Source: Prolixibacteraceae bacterium
GTDB taxonomy: Bacteria > Bacteroidota > Bacteroidia > Bacteroidales > Prolixibacteraceae
NCBI GenBank assembly: GCA_028282195.1
Contig: JANQII010000162.1
Span: 1 to 42,481 of the forward strand
Direction of reading: 5' to 3'
DNA: 42,481 bases
Shown: positions 8,030-16,763 of the stretch, piece by piece
Position numbering within the stretch: position 1 is the first letter of the stretch
How the letters are laid out: every line of letters begins with the position of its first letter
Program-made: the position numbers and the translations under genes
Notes under the pieces: model-generated
What the model was told of the DNA's origin: nothing
Seen by the model: the letters and a program-made list of their open reading frames with translations, nothing else
Databases searched by the model: none

Positions 8030-8527
8030 ATGAGCAAAGTAGCAATCTTTTACGGTTCTACAACCGGTAATACAGAGACGGCGGCCAAACAGCTTGCTGA
8101 AAAGCTTGGTGCAGATGTATTTGATGTAGCAAATGGTCCTGCGGATAAGTTGGCAGAGTACAATAACCTTATTTTCGGTACTTCGACCTGGGGTGTTGGC
8201 GATCTTCAGGATGACTGGGAAACTTTCATTTCTGATGTTGAAGGTGCAGACCTAAACGGGAAAGTAGTAGCTATTTTTGGTTATGGGGATGGCATGACTT
8301 ATGGAGACAGTTTTGTTGATGGAATTGGAACAATTTATGAAGCAGTTAAAGATAAAGGCTGTAAAGTTGTTGGTGCGATCGATACTGATGGATATGACTA
8401 TGATGGTTCAACTGCAGAGATAGATGGTAAATTTGTAGGCCTTCCATTGGATGAAGAAAATCAATGTGATATGACTGATGATAGAATTGATGCCTGGGTA
8501 GAGCAATTGAAGCCTGAGTTTGTTTAA
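8030..8527 (+). CDS. fldA: Long-chain flavodoxin
   Basis: An FMN-containing low-potential electron carrier (165 aa) that can replace ferredoxin. The phosphate-binding loop GSTTGNTE starts at residue 9. The isoalloxazine-binding loops are TSTWGVGDLQDDW (Trp stacking) and YGDGMTYGDSF. The length and the extra segment after residue ~115 fit long-chain flavodoxins. Highly acidic, as expected. It is followed 12 bp later by a DUF2023 gene, probably co-transcribed. The product may serve pyruvate:ferredoxin oxidoreductase or hydrogenase-type chemistry. A promoter matching TTG-N20-TAAATTTG lies upstream. Confidence 0.95.
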   Translation: MSKVAIFYGSTTGNTETAAKQLAEKLGADVFDVANGPADKLAEYNNLIFGTSTWGVGDLQDDWETFISDVEGADLNGKVVAIFGYGDGMTYGDSFVDGIGTIYEAVKDKGCKVVGAIDTDGYDYDGSTAEIDGKFVGLPLDEENQCDMTDDRIDAWVEQLKPEFV

Positions 8528-8539
8528 TTCTGATTGTTT

Positions 8540-8923
8540 ATGAAATATACATGTCAGGACTTTAGATCAGCTGATTTGCAAATTTTGATACATCACATTT
8601 ACGAATACAAAAAAGGGATTCGTAATTTGGTTTTGCATACCATGAATAAAGATGAGCAAGACAAAGCAGAAGTATTGTTAAAGCAACGTGGGATGCATTA
8701 TCTTATTCGTATTGTGAATAACGAAAAAATCAATATATTTTTTGGTAATCCCGATTGCATTCAGGTTGTTGAATCATTTGGAAACAAGTCTCTTTCAGCT
8801 TTTACTCCTGAACAAGATTTTATACTCGGGATAATGCTGGGATACGATCGCAATCAGCAATGTCTAAGATATCTCAGCAGAAAGAAAAAGGGTAAAGAAA
8901 AGGAATTTTTGTCATGTGCTTAG
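8540..8923 (+). CDS. DUF2023 family protein
   Basis: A soluble 127-aa protein (from the ATG at 8540; a TTG two codons earlier is less likely). MKYTCQDFRSADLQILIHHI... and IFFGNPDCIQVVESF...LSAFTPEQDFILGIMLGYD match the DUF2023 pattern. I recall the same gene next to flavodoxin in Campylobacter and Helicobacter, so the flavodoxin-DUF2023 pairing spans phyla and suggests a shared role, perhaps a flavodoxin partner or a regulator of iron-limited electron transfer. No catalytic motif is recognised. The stop codon lies in a small palindrome (TGTGCT/AGCACA, 8915-8931). Confidence 0.85.
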   Translation: MKYTCQDFRSADLQILIHHIYEYKKGIRNLVLHTMNKDEQDKAEVLLKQRGMHYLIRIVNNEKINIFFGNPDCIQVVESFGNKSLSAFTPEQDFILGIMLGYDRNQQCLRYLSRKKKGKEKEFLSCA

Positions 8924-9009
8924 GCAGCACAATAAATAAGTTAAGTTTTTGACTATATTAAATGGGCATTGGTACTTTGTATTTATGTCCATTTTCTTTT
9001 GGAATCAAA

Positions 9010-9042
9010 GGATGTCATCTTTTCAAACAAAAGATGACATCC
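9010..9042. terminator. Perfect 14-bp hairpin between convergent genes
   Basis: GGATGTCATCTTTT (9010-9023) pairs perfectly with AAAAGATGACATCC (9029-9042) around a 5-base loop. It lies between the DUF2023 gene and the convergent receptor gene and probably ends transcription from both sides, although the U-tract is inside the stem. Confidence 0.65.
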
Positions 9043-9071
9043 ATAATCCATTTAAAATTCATCAAAAAGCG

Positions 9072-11489
9072 TTACAAATTTCCAAACTTAACTCCAAAGT
9101 TCAGTGTCCTTGGCATAGCAGGTCCGTAAATATAACCTGCGTCCCGGAAAATTCCCCTGTCGTAATCGTTTTGCAACTGATTAAACAAGTTCTTTACTCC
9201 GGCATAAAATTGTATCTCGGTTTCATTTGTTAAAAGGATGTCATAAGAGAACAGTAAGTCAGTAACCAGAAAGTTGTCTGATTTAATCAGTCCTTCTCCT
9301 TGAATAATATCCCCTCTATTGATAGCCTCGATTATTAAAGGTTTAAGCGGATCTTCGTCCTTAAAATCGGCTGGATCCAAGCCGAAATGAGGGACATACA
9401 TGGAGCCGGTGTAATTAAAGGTTAATGTGGCGTTGAAATGGTGGCTTGGTTTATAGATAAATGTAGCATAGCCGTAGTGATTTGGGGTACGCATAAAATC
9501 TTTTGAAATACTGCTTTCACCTTCCCCCCATGCTTGTGCTTCTTCATATTTGCTGGTTTGCAGTGTAAAGCCCATCTGTGTTTCCATTTTGTCTGAAAGG
9601 AATGATTTCCATTCCAGGTTAACACCGGAAACAGATGCTCCATCTTCTGAATTAACACGCATATAAGCAAAATTTCCTTCATCATCTATTGGGTAAAACT
9701 CATTGGCAAAGGGATCATTAAGCCTTGTGTAAAATCCTTCAATTAAAAAATCATTGTACGTTTTACCAACGGAGAAAACAGTGTTGAAGGACGCGGTAAA
9801 CGCGTTTGAAGTTTCCTGTTTCAGGTTTGGATCATTAAACGTTTCTACTCTTGTTGCATTAACCAATTCAATATGCAGGTCTTCATTGAAAACCTGTGGT
9901 GCCCTGTATCCTTGTGCATAGCCTAAACGGAATCTCATATCCGGGTTAAGCTTATACATGACACTGGCTCTTGGTACTAATACCCCATTGCTGATACGGT
10001 CATCATCATTTTCATGATCAGTAATCCAGTAATTATCATAGCGTAAGCCAACTGATAGGTTGACTTTTTCTGATTTCCAGTCATGTTGAATGAAGGTTCC
10101 CAGGGTATTTACTGTTTGCTTGGTTAATGTCGTATTTGATTTACCATTTGCTCCTAATTTAACATCTTTTAAATGGTCAGTTGTGTTGTCAATTCCAACA
10201 ATTGTAAAAGAAGGTGCAAACAAAAAATGATCAGTATGGAATGAGTAATTTGCGCCAACTGAAGCTGTCAGATTCTTCGTATATCCGTAAGCATCCGGAT
10301 CTTGTTGTGCTCCGTAGTATGATGCACGGTCTACGTGTTGCGCCGAAGCATAAATGGAAACTTTGTCGTATTTGCCATTTGTAAATAAATCGTAAGAAAG
10401 ATTTCCACCGGTAATTAAATGGTCTAATTGTTCTGCAATATCTGCTTCATGTGGAAGATAGTCCAGTTTGTTACCCCCACGTCGGTACTCGCTAATGCGA
10501 TAACCATCCAATGAAATTTTACTTTTTGCACTGGGTTTGTGAAATGCATTAAAACCAAAGGTCGTATTTTTCATCTCTACAAGTTCACTAAAATCATCTC
10601 CATTTACATCGTGTGACTCACGATTTCGCAGCATGGTATATATGTAACCACCGGTTTTTTTATCATCTGAAATAATTGAGGTGTTCATATTCAGTTGCCT
10701 GTCTAAGGATGCATCTGAGTTTTTTTCTCCTCCAACACCAATAATTCCCAATCTACCGTCCAGGCTAAATTTGTTATGAAGTGGTTCTTTGGTAATAATG
10801 TTTACGGTACCAGCAATGGCGTTTCCTCCAAAAAGTGCTGAACCCCCGCCACGTACAACTTCCATTCGCTCCACCATATTTGTTGGGATCAACTCAAGGC
10901 CATACACTCCTGCCAAACCACTAAATACAGGTCGGCTATTCATCAATATTTGTGTGTAGGGGCCTTCCATACCATTCATACGTAACTGAGTAAAACCGCA
11001 GTTCTGACAGTCTGTTTCAGTTCTTAATCCTGGGGTAAAGCAAAGCCCCTCTGCAATATTTACTGACTGGGTCACTGTCATTAACCGGGGAGAGATTGTT
11101 GTGACAACCACAGCAGCTTCTGCCCTGTTGGTTTGATTTCGGTCGGCGGTTACCACAACACTTTCAATATTAAGTACATCTTCTTCAATCTCAAAATTAA
11201 CTTCTAAAGTTTGATGTGCTTTAGTATGAACTGTTTTCCAGGCCGGTTTATATCCAATTCCACTAACCCTGATTACGAATTCACCAATAGGTAAATCTGT
11301 TAGCTGATAATGACCAGTTGCATCGGTTCCGGTACCAATTGTTGTACCATCAATAGTTACGTTTATAAAAGGAACATGTTCTCCTTTACAAACCACATGT
11401 CCAACGATAACAGCATCGTCATTTTTATTTTCAGAAAAACTTAATTGCACGAACAATAACAGTGCAATGATAGATATGTATTTTTTCAT
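9072..11489 (-). CDS. TonB-dependent outer-membrane receptor (metal/metallophore type)
   Basis: An 805-aa outer-membrane active transporter. Signal peptide (MKKYISIIALLLFVQLSFSE), CarboxypepD_reg-like domain (~25-100), TonB-box region VVVTAD near residue 111, plug (~125-240) and a 22-strand-type barrel to the end. The plug has CQNCGFTQLRMNGMEGPYTQ, a Cys-pair motif seen in a Bacteroidota receptor group I associate with heme or metal uptake. Upstream on the same strand are a His-rich small membrane protein and an AraC regulator, which supports metal-related import. The exact ligand is not visible. It lies 134 bp after the small gene, so it may have its own promoter. Confidence 0.9.
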   Translation of the reverse strand: MKKYISIIALLLFVQLSFSENKNDDAVIVGHVVCKGEHVPFINVTIDGTTIGTGTDATGHYQLTDLPIGEFVIRVSGIGYKPAWKTVHTKAHQTLEVNFEIEEDVLNIESVVVTADRNQTNRAEAAVVVTTISPRLMTVTQSVNIAEGLCFTPGLRTETDCQNCGFTQLRMNGMEGPYTQILMNSRPVFSGLAGVYGLELIPTNMVERMEVVRGGGSALFGGNAIAGTVNIITKEPLHNKFSLDGRLGIIGVGGEKNSDASLDRQLNMNTSIISDDKKTGGYIYTMLRNRESHDVNGDDFSELVEMKNTTFGFNAFHKPSAKSKISLDGYRISEYRRGGNKLDYLPHEADIAEQLDHLITGGNLSYDLFTNGKYDKVSIYASAQHVDRASYYGAQQDPDAYGYTKNLTASVGANYSFHTDHFLFAPSFTIVGIDNTTDHLKDVKLGANGKSNTTLTKQTVNTLGTFIQHDWKSEKVNLSVGLRYDNYWITDHENDDDRISNGVLVPRASVMYKLNPDMRFRLGYAQGYRAPQVFNEDLHIELVNATRVETFNDPNLKQETSNAFTASFNTVFSVGKTYNDFLIEGFYTRLNDPFANEFYPIDDEGNFAYMRVNSEDGASVSGVNLEWKSFLSDKMETQMGFTLQTSKYEEAQAWGEGESSISKDFMRTPNHYGYATFIYKPSHHFNATLTFNYTGSMYVPHFGLDPADFKDEDPLKPLIIEAINRGDIIQGEGLIKSDNFLVTDLLFSYDILLTNETEIQFYAGVKNLFNQLQNDYDRGIFRDAGYIYGPAMPRTLNFGVKFGNL

Positions 11490-11623
11490 TTTTTATAATA
11501 GTATCTATAATTTTTATGTATGGCCTTATTAAGCATCGTGCATAACAAAACCATACATTTAGCGATAAGTAGCCAAAGCAACATGTATCGCCAAATCAAT
11601 ATTTTTTTATTTCTGTAATTAAA
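11490..11623 (-). promoter_or_regulatory. Leader of the receptor gene with short inverted repeat
   Basis: The gap holds ATACAT (11552-11557) and ATGTAT (11583-11588), each next to a CGAT word (plus strand TTAGCGATAAG and TATCGCC). This could be an RNA fold or a protein site for the nearby AraC regulator. No known riboswitch core was recognised. Confidence 0.3.
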
Positions 11624-11989
11624 TTATAAAAGGTAGGCGTAAGTAGAAGGAGGGGATCGTCCACGTATATTTGAACGGTGTACATTTTTATAAAAGGGCA
11701 GGGTAATTTTGTGTTTATCCTTCTTTCTAAATTGTACAATGAAGTAAAAGATGGGGAGAGTAATCAGTCCCAGTAGTGAGATAGTACTTAGGAAAAAGAT
11801 TTCCTTTTCACTGTGCTCATGATTAGTGGGTGGATTTTCAGTCTTGTCATAAGGGTGGGCATGCACTACAAAAGTCCCATCTGCAATTTGTTGGATATGC
11901 GTAAACAGGATATTGTTTGCAATTAGCATGCTTATCAGCAAAATGCCTGCATAAGTAATAAGTTTGATATGTTTCCTTATACTTATCAT
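11624..11989 (-). CDS. Small two-pass membrane protein with periplasmic His cluster
   Basis: A 121-aa protein. One membrane segment spans residues ~12-32 (YAGILLISMLIANNILF) and a second ~69-88 (FLSTISLLGLITLPIFYFIV). The loop between them carries VHAHPYDKTENPPTNHEHSE, four His in 16 residues, probably facing the periplasm and able to bind a metal ion. The C terminus is basic and cytoplasmic. Similar HAHP/HEH proteins occur near receptors of this type in Bacteroidota, in my recollection, without an assigned function. It precedes the receptor gene on the same strand. A role as metal sensor or relay is inference. Confidence 0.7.
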   Translation of the reverse strand: MISIRKHIKLITYAGILLISMLIANNILFTHIQQIADGTFVVHAHPYDKTENPPTNHEHSEKEIFFLSTISLLGLITLPIFYFIVQFRKKDKHKITLPFYKNVHRSNIRGRSPPSTYAYLL

Positions 11990-12156
11990 TAGTGGATAAA
12001 TTTACTATAAATTATTAGGGTAAAAAATGCTATTTGTAAAATCGGGTAAAAAATAAGATCATTTATCATTGGCTTAAAATTGAATTTCAGGGTTGTTTAT
12101 TTCAATAACGGTTTTGAGCTATAAACACTATTGTCCGATAAATAATAAAAATTCAT

Positions 12157-12249
12157 GTGATGTTTAAACGGCTGTGCCTTGATTCGAAATACAGGGAAAT
12201 GTAAAATATTGAATAAGAAATCAGAAACTTGCTTGCCAGTCCTTATCCA
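12157..12249. repeat. Dispersed intergenic repeat, copy A
   Basis: The stretch ATGTTTAAACGGCTGTGCC through GAATAAG and AATCAGAAACTTGC to CTTATCC is matched at 42345-42481 with about 80% identity by eye. Copy B carries an extra ~48-bp hairpin between GAATAAG and AATCAGAAA. The 11990-12409 gap holds this repeat and the next composite repeat but no gene. Confidence 0.75.
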
Positions 12250-12270
12250 TTTTTTGTTTCTTATTTTGGT

Positions 12271-12365
12271 TATACCGCGTTGAATTTTCCTTATCCCGGG
12301 CCATCGGGACGCTCAAATTCGCCTTGCCTAACCAAACCTGTCTACCGGACAGGCAGGAAATACGC
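12271..12365. repeat. Composite dispersed repeat (inverted copy of 1-30 plus hairpin)
   Basis: 12271-12300 is the inverted copy of 1-30. It is followed by a GC-rich hairpin at 12337-12357 (CCTGTC/GACAGG core, then CAGG) whose flanks, AACCTG and CAGGAAA..ACGC, match 36-65 directly. One arm is inverted and the other direct relative to the window start, so the units rearrange independently. Confidence 0.75.
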
Positions 12366-12409
12366 TATAATAATCCTAAAAACAACTCCCTAATAGTTAC
12401 TAAGAAGTA

Positions 12410-13402
12410 TTAACAAATGTTTTTGTATTTTTTCGGACTTACACCATATTTACGTTTAAATGCAGTTGTAAAATGCGATGCATAATCATAGCCACATTCA
12501 TTGGCTACCTCTACTATGGTTTTATCAGTATCAAGAAGTAGTTTGCGGGCCAGGGTCATTTTATGATCGAATAAACTGCCATAAACTGTTTGGTTAAATA
12601 TTTCTTTAAAACCATATTTAAGTTTCTTTTCATTAATCCCAACTTTTCTAGATAGTTCCTGGATACTTGGAGGATTATCTAAATCGGTGAGCAAAATTCT
12701 TTTAGCTTCATGTATTTTGTCTATATCGTATTGTCTGTTACAATGCTTTTTAATTTGACAGGAACTGCATACGTGTTGTTGAAGCTGCAAAGCTATAAGT
12801 TCTATTATCTTAGCCTCACTGTAAATTTTATGAACCCTTCCCATCAACTTTGCATTTCTGATCTGATCAATTATTTGGTTCATCTCAGAACTTGTAACCA
12901 GATGATCTTTGCTTAGATAGAACGTTTCACCTTTTAGGTGTTTTTTATAAACCTCACTTAATAAATCCGGATATTTATTGGTTAATTCATAGAGAAATTT
13001 ATCATGTATAATAACCCCTAAAGAAGAACAATATATATTCTTTTTAAATTTACAATACCCTATATATCCTGCATTCAATGACCACAGGTTATTTTTTTCC
13101 CCGGAAATAATTGTTTTGTCATTTGAGATAGCGTATTCTGTCGAGCCTTCCATCATAAAATGTATAGCAAATATTGGCTTCGTAGTATACCCATTTATTT
13201 TAATATCTTCATGGAATAAACTATCCCATTCCATAATGCTGAAACCTGGGAAGTACTCTTGTTTATAATTCGTTTGACCAATTTTCACCTTCTGTTTATC
13301 TTGCCGCATTCCATCAATTAAATTATTTACATTCAACAGGATTTTTCTTTCATAACCCAGTTGTTCCAAATCATTCCGATTGATTTTAAAACCGCTCTCC
13401 AT
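12410..13402 (-). CDS. AraC-family regulator with Cys cluster
   Basis: A 330-aa transcription factor. Residues ~1-200 form a sensor domain (PchR-like in size). A CSSCQIKKHC motif (CxxCx5C) lies just before the DNA-binding domain and could bind a metal or sense redox state. The last ~100 residues carry the double HTH: SIQELSRKVGINEKKLKYGF and TIVEVANECGYDYASHFTTA, ending in FKRKYGVSPKKYK. It lies upstream of the small His protein and receptor on the same strand, so it probably controls them. A decayed paralogue of its HTH domain lies at 36607-36843. Confidence 0.88.
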   Translation of the reverse strand: MESGFKINRNDLEQLGYERKILLNVNNLIDGMRQDKQKVKIGQTNYKQEYFPGFSIMEWDSLFHEDIKINGYTTKPIFAIHFMMEGSTEYAISNDKTIISGEKNNLWSLNAGYIGYCKFKKNIYCSSLGVIIHDKFLYELTNKYPDLLSEVYKKHLKGETFYLSKDHLVTSSEMNQIIDQIRNAKLMGRVHKIYSEAKIIELIALQLQQHVCSSCQIKKHCNRQYDIDKIHEAKRILLTDLDNPPSIQELSRKVGINEKKLKYGFKEIFNQTVYGSLFDHKMTLARKLLLDTDKTIVEVANECGYDYASHFTTAFKRKYGVSPKKYKNIC

Positions 13403-13635
13403 TTTGTCCCTGAAATTAAAATTTTAGCCCTTCTTGTTAAATGTTTGGCAGAAGGTTGCCTTGTATTTTTGCACTTGTTTTAATTGGTTTAGATAGATTC
13501 AAAAATAAGGCTGTTTTTTCCCTGTTACAATCATCATTTCTTATGGTTTCTTGACGATTTAGTGTCAAATTATCTAACTCTAAATAAGCTAAAGATATAT
13601 AGGAAGTGTAAGGCGGTCTGGTCAAAAAAATAGTT

Positions 13636-13819
13636 ATGAAGAATTTTATTGATTGTGGTATTCATTGTTTTTCCTGGAATAGTATTCGGACAAAGCTATG
13701 GGGTTTTGAAAGGAAAAATAAAAGATAGTAAAACGGGTGAACTGTTAACCGGGCCCACCATTTTTGTTGATAAACCCAAAGTAGGTGCTATTTCAGAAGT
13801 AGCATCAACCGGGTCTTAG
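13636..13819 (+). pseudogene. Remnant of a TonB-receptor N terminus (frameshifted, stopped)
   Basis: After ATG AAG AAT the frame must shift by one to read LLIVVFIVFPGIVFGQSYGV, a signal peptide, and then LKGKIKDSKTGELLTGPTIF, the start of a CarboxypepD_reg-like domain. Translation ends at TAG after ASTGS. The rest of the domain, plug and barrel are missing. It lies ~110 bp before an intact receptor gene with a similar start, so it is probably a degraded earlier copy or an insertion scar. Confidence 0.75.
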
Positions 13820-13932
13820 GTAAACAGCATTTATTTGTAAAGCTTCACCATGATTAACGAATTTCGGTTATCTAATGCGCGGGGTTTAAAATATTGCAAG
13901 TGGCTGATAAAGCTTTCAACAGATCGTAAAAA

Positions 13933-16740
13933 ATGGGAAAAATATTTTTTAAAATAACTTTTTTATCCGTCCTGATTTTAGTTACCCAGGTAAAGGCACA
14001 CTCACAACAAAGTCCGGCCAGCCTTTCGGGACGTATCACAAATGCAGGGACAAAAGAACCTGTAATAGGCGGTGCTATTCTTATTAAAGAGTTGGGATTA
14101 TGGGCAACTACAAACGACAAGGGGTATTATAAAATAGATAATATCCCACTCCAGGGGGAATATACAATTACTGTTTCATGTTTAGGGATGGAAAAATATG
14201 AAACAAGATTTAAATTTTCTGTTAGCAAAGAGTATAAACTTGACATTTCAATGCAACAAGTAACACTTGAAATAGAAGCAATAAATGTTATTGCCCGTGA
14301 GAAAGCCGGGTTGGGGAGTTCTTCGGTCATCGGGCAAACAGCCATGGAACACCTGCAACCAACATCATTAAAAGATGTTATGCAACTATTGCCGGGGCAA
14401 ATCAGCACGAACCCGGACCTGTCCGGTGTTGCAAATATTTCAATACGCGATATTGAAACCATCACTAACTATAAAGTCAACAAAAGATTTGACAACAACA
14501 GTTCATTAGGAACGGCAATTATTGTTGATGGCGCCCCGATGAATAATAATGCTGACCTCCAGTCAGGTGGTAAAATAAACATGAGTGGGGTTGATGTAAG
14601 GCAAATATCAACCGACAATATTGAATCGGTCGAGGTTATCCGGGGTATTGCATCGGCAGCTTATGGCGATATGACCTCAGGGGCTGTTCTTGTAAAAACC
14701 AAATCGGGCATGACCCCATTAAGCGCAAAGGTTTCTTTAACCCCTAATATTAAAAAAGCATACATCGCAAAGGGGTTTCGGTTAAAGAACAACCGGGGAG
14801 CAGTTAATTTTGATATTGACTATGCCAACTCTATTGATAAAAAAATTACACCTTATTTAGGATTTGACCGGGTTTCGGCACAACTGGGATATTCCAACAC
14901 TTTCTTCAGATCCTCAAGTCCCCTGTCTTTTAATGTAAAAGGAAAATATACACAAACCATTGATTCAGAAAAAACAGACCCGGATTTGTTGACATCCGAT
15001 GAAGAATATACTTCTTCTGAATACGCTTACAGGTTAAACATGTTTGGAAAATGGGGCTTAAAAAAGGAATTGATTTCAAACCTTAATTACAATTTTAGTG
15101 TCGATTTACGAAAACAGAAATCTTATATAAAAGAAATTATTACCCTTGGGTATATCCAACCAATATCGAATGCCCGTACCGATACGCTAATGGAAGGGGT
15201 TTATGCTGCATCTGAATATTATTCGGAGATGACCATCAAGGGGAAACCTTTTGATTTTTTTGCAAAAATTGTTGCTGATGCCGCATTCAGGAAAGGAAAT
15301 GTATTTAATAAATTATCGTATGGTGTCGATTTTAAATCGAACGGTAACAATGGTGAAGGGAAAATATACGATGAGTTAAAACCGCCCCGGTTAAGTAGTG
15401 GCAATGCCACCCGCCCACGGCCATTTAACGATATCCCATCGCTAATACAATATTCGCTTTTCATTGAAAATAACCTTACTCTTCAAATCAACAAAAAACC
15501 ACTATTCATACAGGGAGGACTGAGGTATAATAATTATCAACCTGAGGGTTTGTTTAAAAGCAAATTAAAAACATCGGTTGAACCCCGGGTAAATATTAAA
15601 TACCAATTGTTAAATTCAGAAAACAATAATTTTTTTGGTAGCCTGTCATTGTTTGGTGGCTATGGTATCCAATCTAAATCGCCAACACTTAGCTACCTGT
15701 ATCCCGACTGTGCCTATTTCGACCTGAACAGTTTTAATTACTTTGCCACAAACCCTTCTGAACGCCTATTATTGGTGAGCACAAGGGTGGTCGAAACAGT
15801 TTATGATAAGCTTAAACCAATTACTGTCGGGAAATACGAAGCCGGGCTTGAAGGCAATGCAAAAGGAATCCGGTTTCTTTTTACAGGTTATTACGAAAAA
15901 TCGGACAATGGTATAAATTTTTCGAACCAAACAACTTTTCTCGAATATAACAAATGGGATATTGCCGATCCGGATATTATTTACCATACAGGTAAACAAC
16001 CTATTGTTGATTACACAAACCCTACCATGGTCGATACTTTTATTGCAAGTTATTCAAGTCCGCGAAACAATCAGCTCATGATAAAGAAAGGGATAGAATA
16101 CCGGCTTGATTTTGGAGAGCTGGAAGCAATAAAAACCAAATTAAATGTTATTGGCGGGTATTTATATACAAAAAACTATACCGGCTCAGAAACCTATAGC
16201 CTGCCTTATGGGAAAGGGGCAGACCAATTGCCTTATGTTGGCGTGTACCCTGCTGGCTCAGGTAGTGAAAGGCAAAGGTTTAATTCTAATGTCCTTGCAA
16301 TAACGCATATCCCTGAATTAAAGCTCGTTTTTACAACAACTTTACAAATAATCTGGAAAAACAGTACACGGAGATTCCTTGGCGACGGGCAACCCTGGAA
16401 TTATACAAGCCCGTCGGGCGATTATATTGTTAGTGCCCCTATTGCATTAATCAACAAGGCAGGGGTAAGGTATGATATCCCTAAAAAAGAAATATTAGAC
16501 CCGGAGTACGATTATTATTTATCAAAATATAGAACAGAATATTTTGATGTAGAGGACCAACCCATTCATTACCAGTTGAATTTAAAAGTAACCAGTGAAG
16601 TAGGGGCAAATGCTAAATTTTCATTCTACGCGAATAATTTCACAATGCATAACCCAAAGTATAAATCGAAGAGGACAAACAATGTAATTGTTTTGAACAG
16701 CTCGCTGTACTTTGGGCTTGAATTAACATTTTTATTATAA
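13933..16740 (+). CDS. TonB-dependent receptor of the DUF4876/DUF6850 locus
   Basis: A 935-aa outer-membrane transporter. Signal peptide to about residue 25 (MGKIFFKITFLSVLILVTQVKA), CarboxypepD_reg-like domain ~30-115 (SLSGRITNAGTKEPVIGGAI), TonB-box region near 120 (EAINVIAR), plug ~130-260 (TAIIVDGAPMNNN...ESVEVIRGIASAAYGDMTSG) and barrel to the end. It is the first gene of a run with a DUF4876 lipoprotein 23 bp later and a DUF6850 barrel. This trio recurs in Bacteroidota. The substrate is unassigned; the downstream peptidase-like protein and amino-acid permease suggest peptides or amino acids. By eye, base composition here is richer in G+C than in the flanks. Confidence 0.9.
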   Translation: MGKIFFKITFLSVLILVTQVKAHSQQSPASLSGRITNAGTKEPVIGGAILIKELGLWATTNDKGYYKIDNIPLQGEYTITVSCLGMEKYETRFKFSVSKEYKLDISMQQVTLEIEAINVIAREKAGLGSSSVIGQTAMEHLQPTSLKDVMQLLPGQISTNPDLSGVANISIRDIETITNYKVNKRFDNNSSLGTAIIVDGAPMNNNADLQSGGKINMSGVDVRQISTDNIESVEVIRGIASAAYGDMTSGAVLVKTKSGMTPLSAKVSLTPNIKKAYIAKGFRLKNNRGAVNFDIDYANSIDKKITPYLGFDRVSAQLGYSNTFFRSSSPLSFNVKGKYTQTIDSEKTDPDLLTSDEEYTSSEYAYRLNMFGKWGLKKELISNLNYNFSVDLRKQKSYIKEIITLGYIQPISNARTDTLMEGVYAASEYYSEMTIKGKPFDFFAKIVADAAFRKGNVFNKLSYGVDFKSNGNNGEGKIYDELKPPRLSSGNATRPRPFNDIPSLIQYSLFIENNLTLQINKKPLFIQGGLRYNNYQPEGLFKSKLKTSVEPRVNIKYQLLNSENNNFFGSLSLFGGYGIQSKSPTLSYLYPDCAYFDLNSFNYFATNPSERLLLVSTRVVETVYDKLKPITVGKYEAGLEGNAKGIRFLFTGYYEKSDNGINFSNQTTFLEYNKWDIADPDIIYHTGKQPIVDYTNPTMVDTFIASYSSPRNNQLMIKKGIEYRLDFGELEAIKTKLNVIGGYLYTKNYTGSETYSLPYGKGADQLPYVGVYPAGSGSERQRFNSNVLAITHIPELKLVFTTTLQIIWKNSTRRFLGDGQPWNYTSPSGDYIVSAPIALINKAGVRYDIPKKEILDPEYDYYLSKYRTEYFDVEDQPIHYQLNLKVTSEVGANAKFSFYANNFTMHNPKYKSKRTNNVIVLNSSLYFGLELTFLL

Positions 16741-16763
16741 ATCATTTTATAAAACTTATTATC

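Noticed and set aside
9422..9685. Open frame antisense/overlapping within the receptor gene
   Set aside because: Shadow frame of the receptor coding sequence; no independent support.
11540..11600. Cobalamin or other riboswitch in the leader of the receptor gene at 9072
   Set aside because: A TAGCCAAAG word caught the eye, but no conserved riboswitch core or long pairing scheme was found.
13437..13625. 62-codon minus-strand open frame upstream of the AraC gene
   Set aside because: Composition is unlike a protein, no homology is recognised, and it lies in the promoter space of araC and next to a pseudogene.
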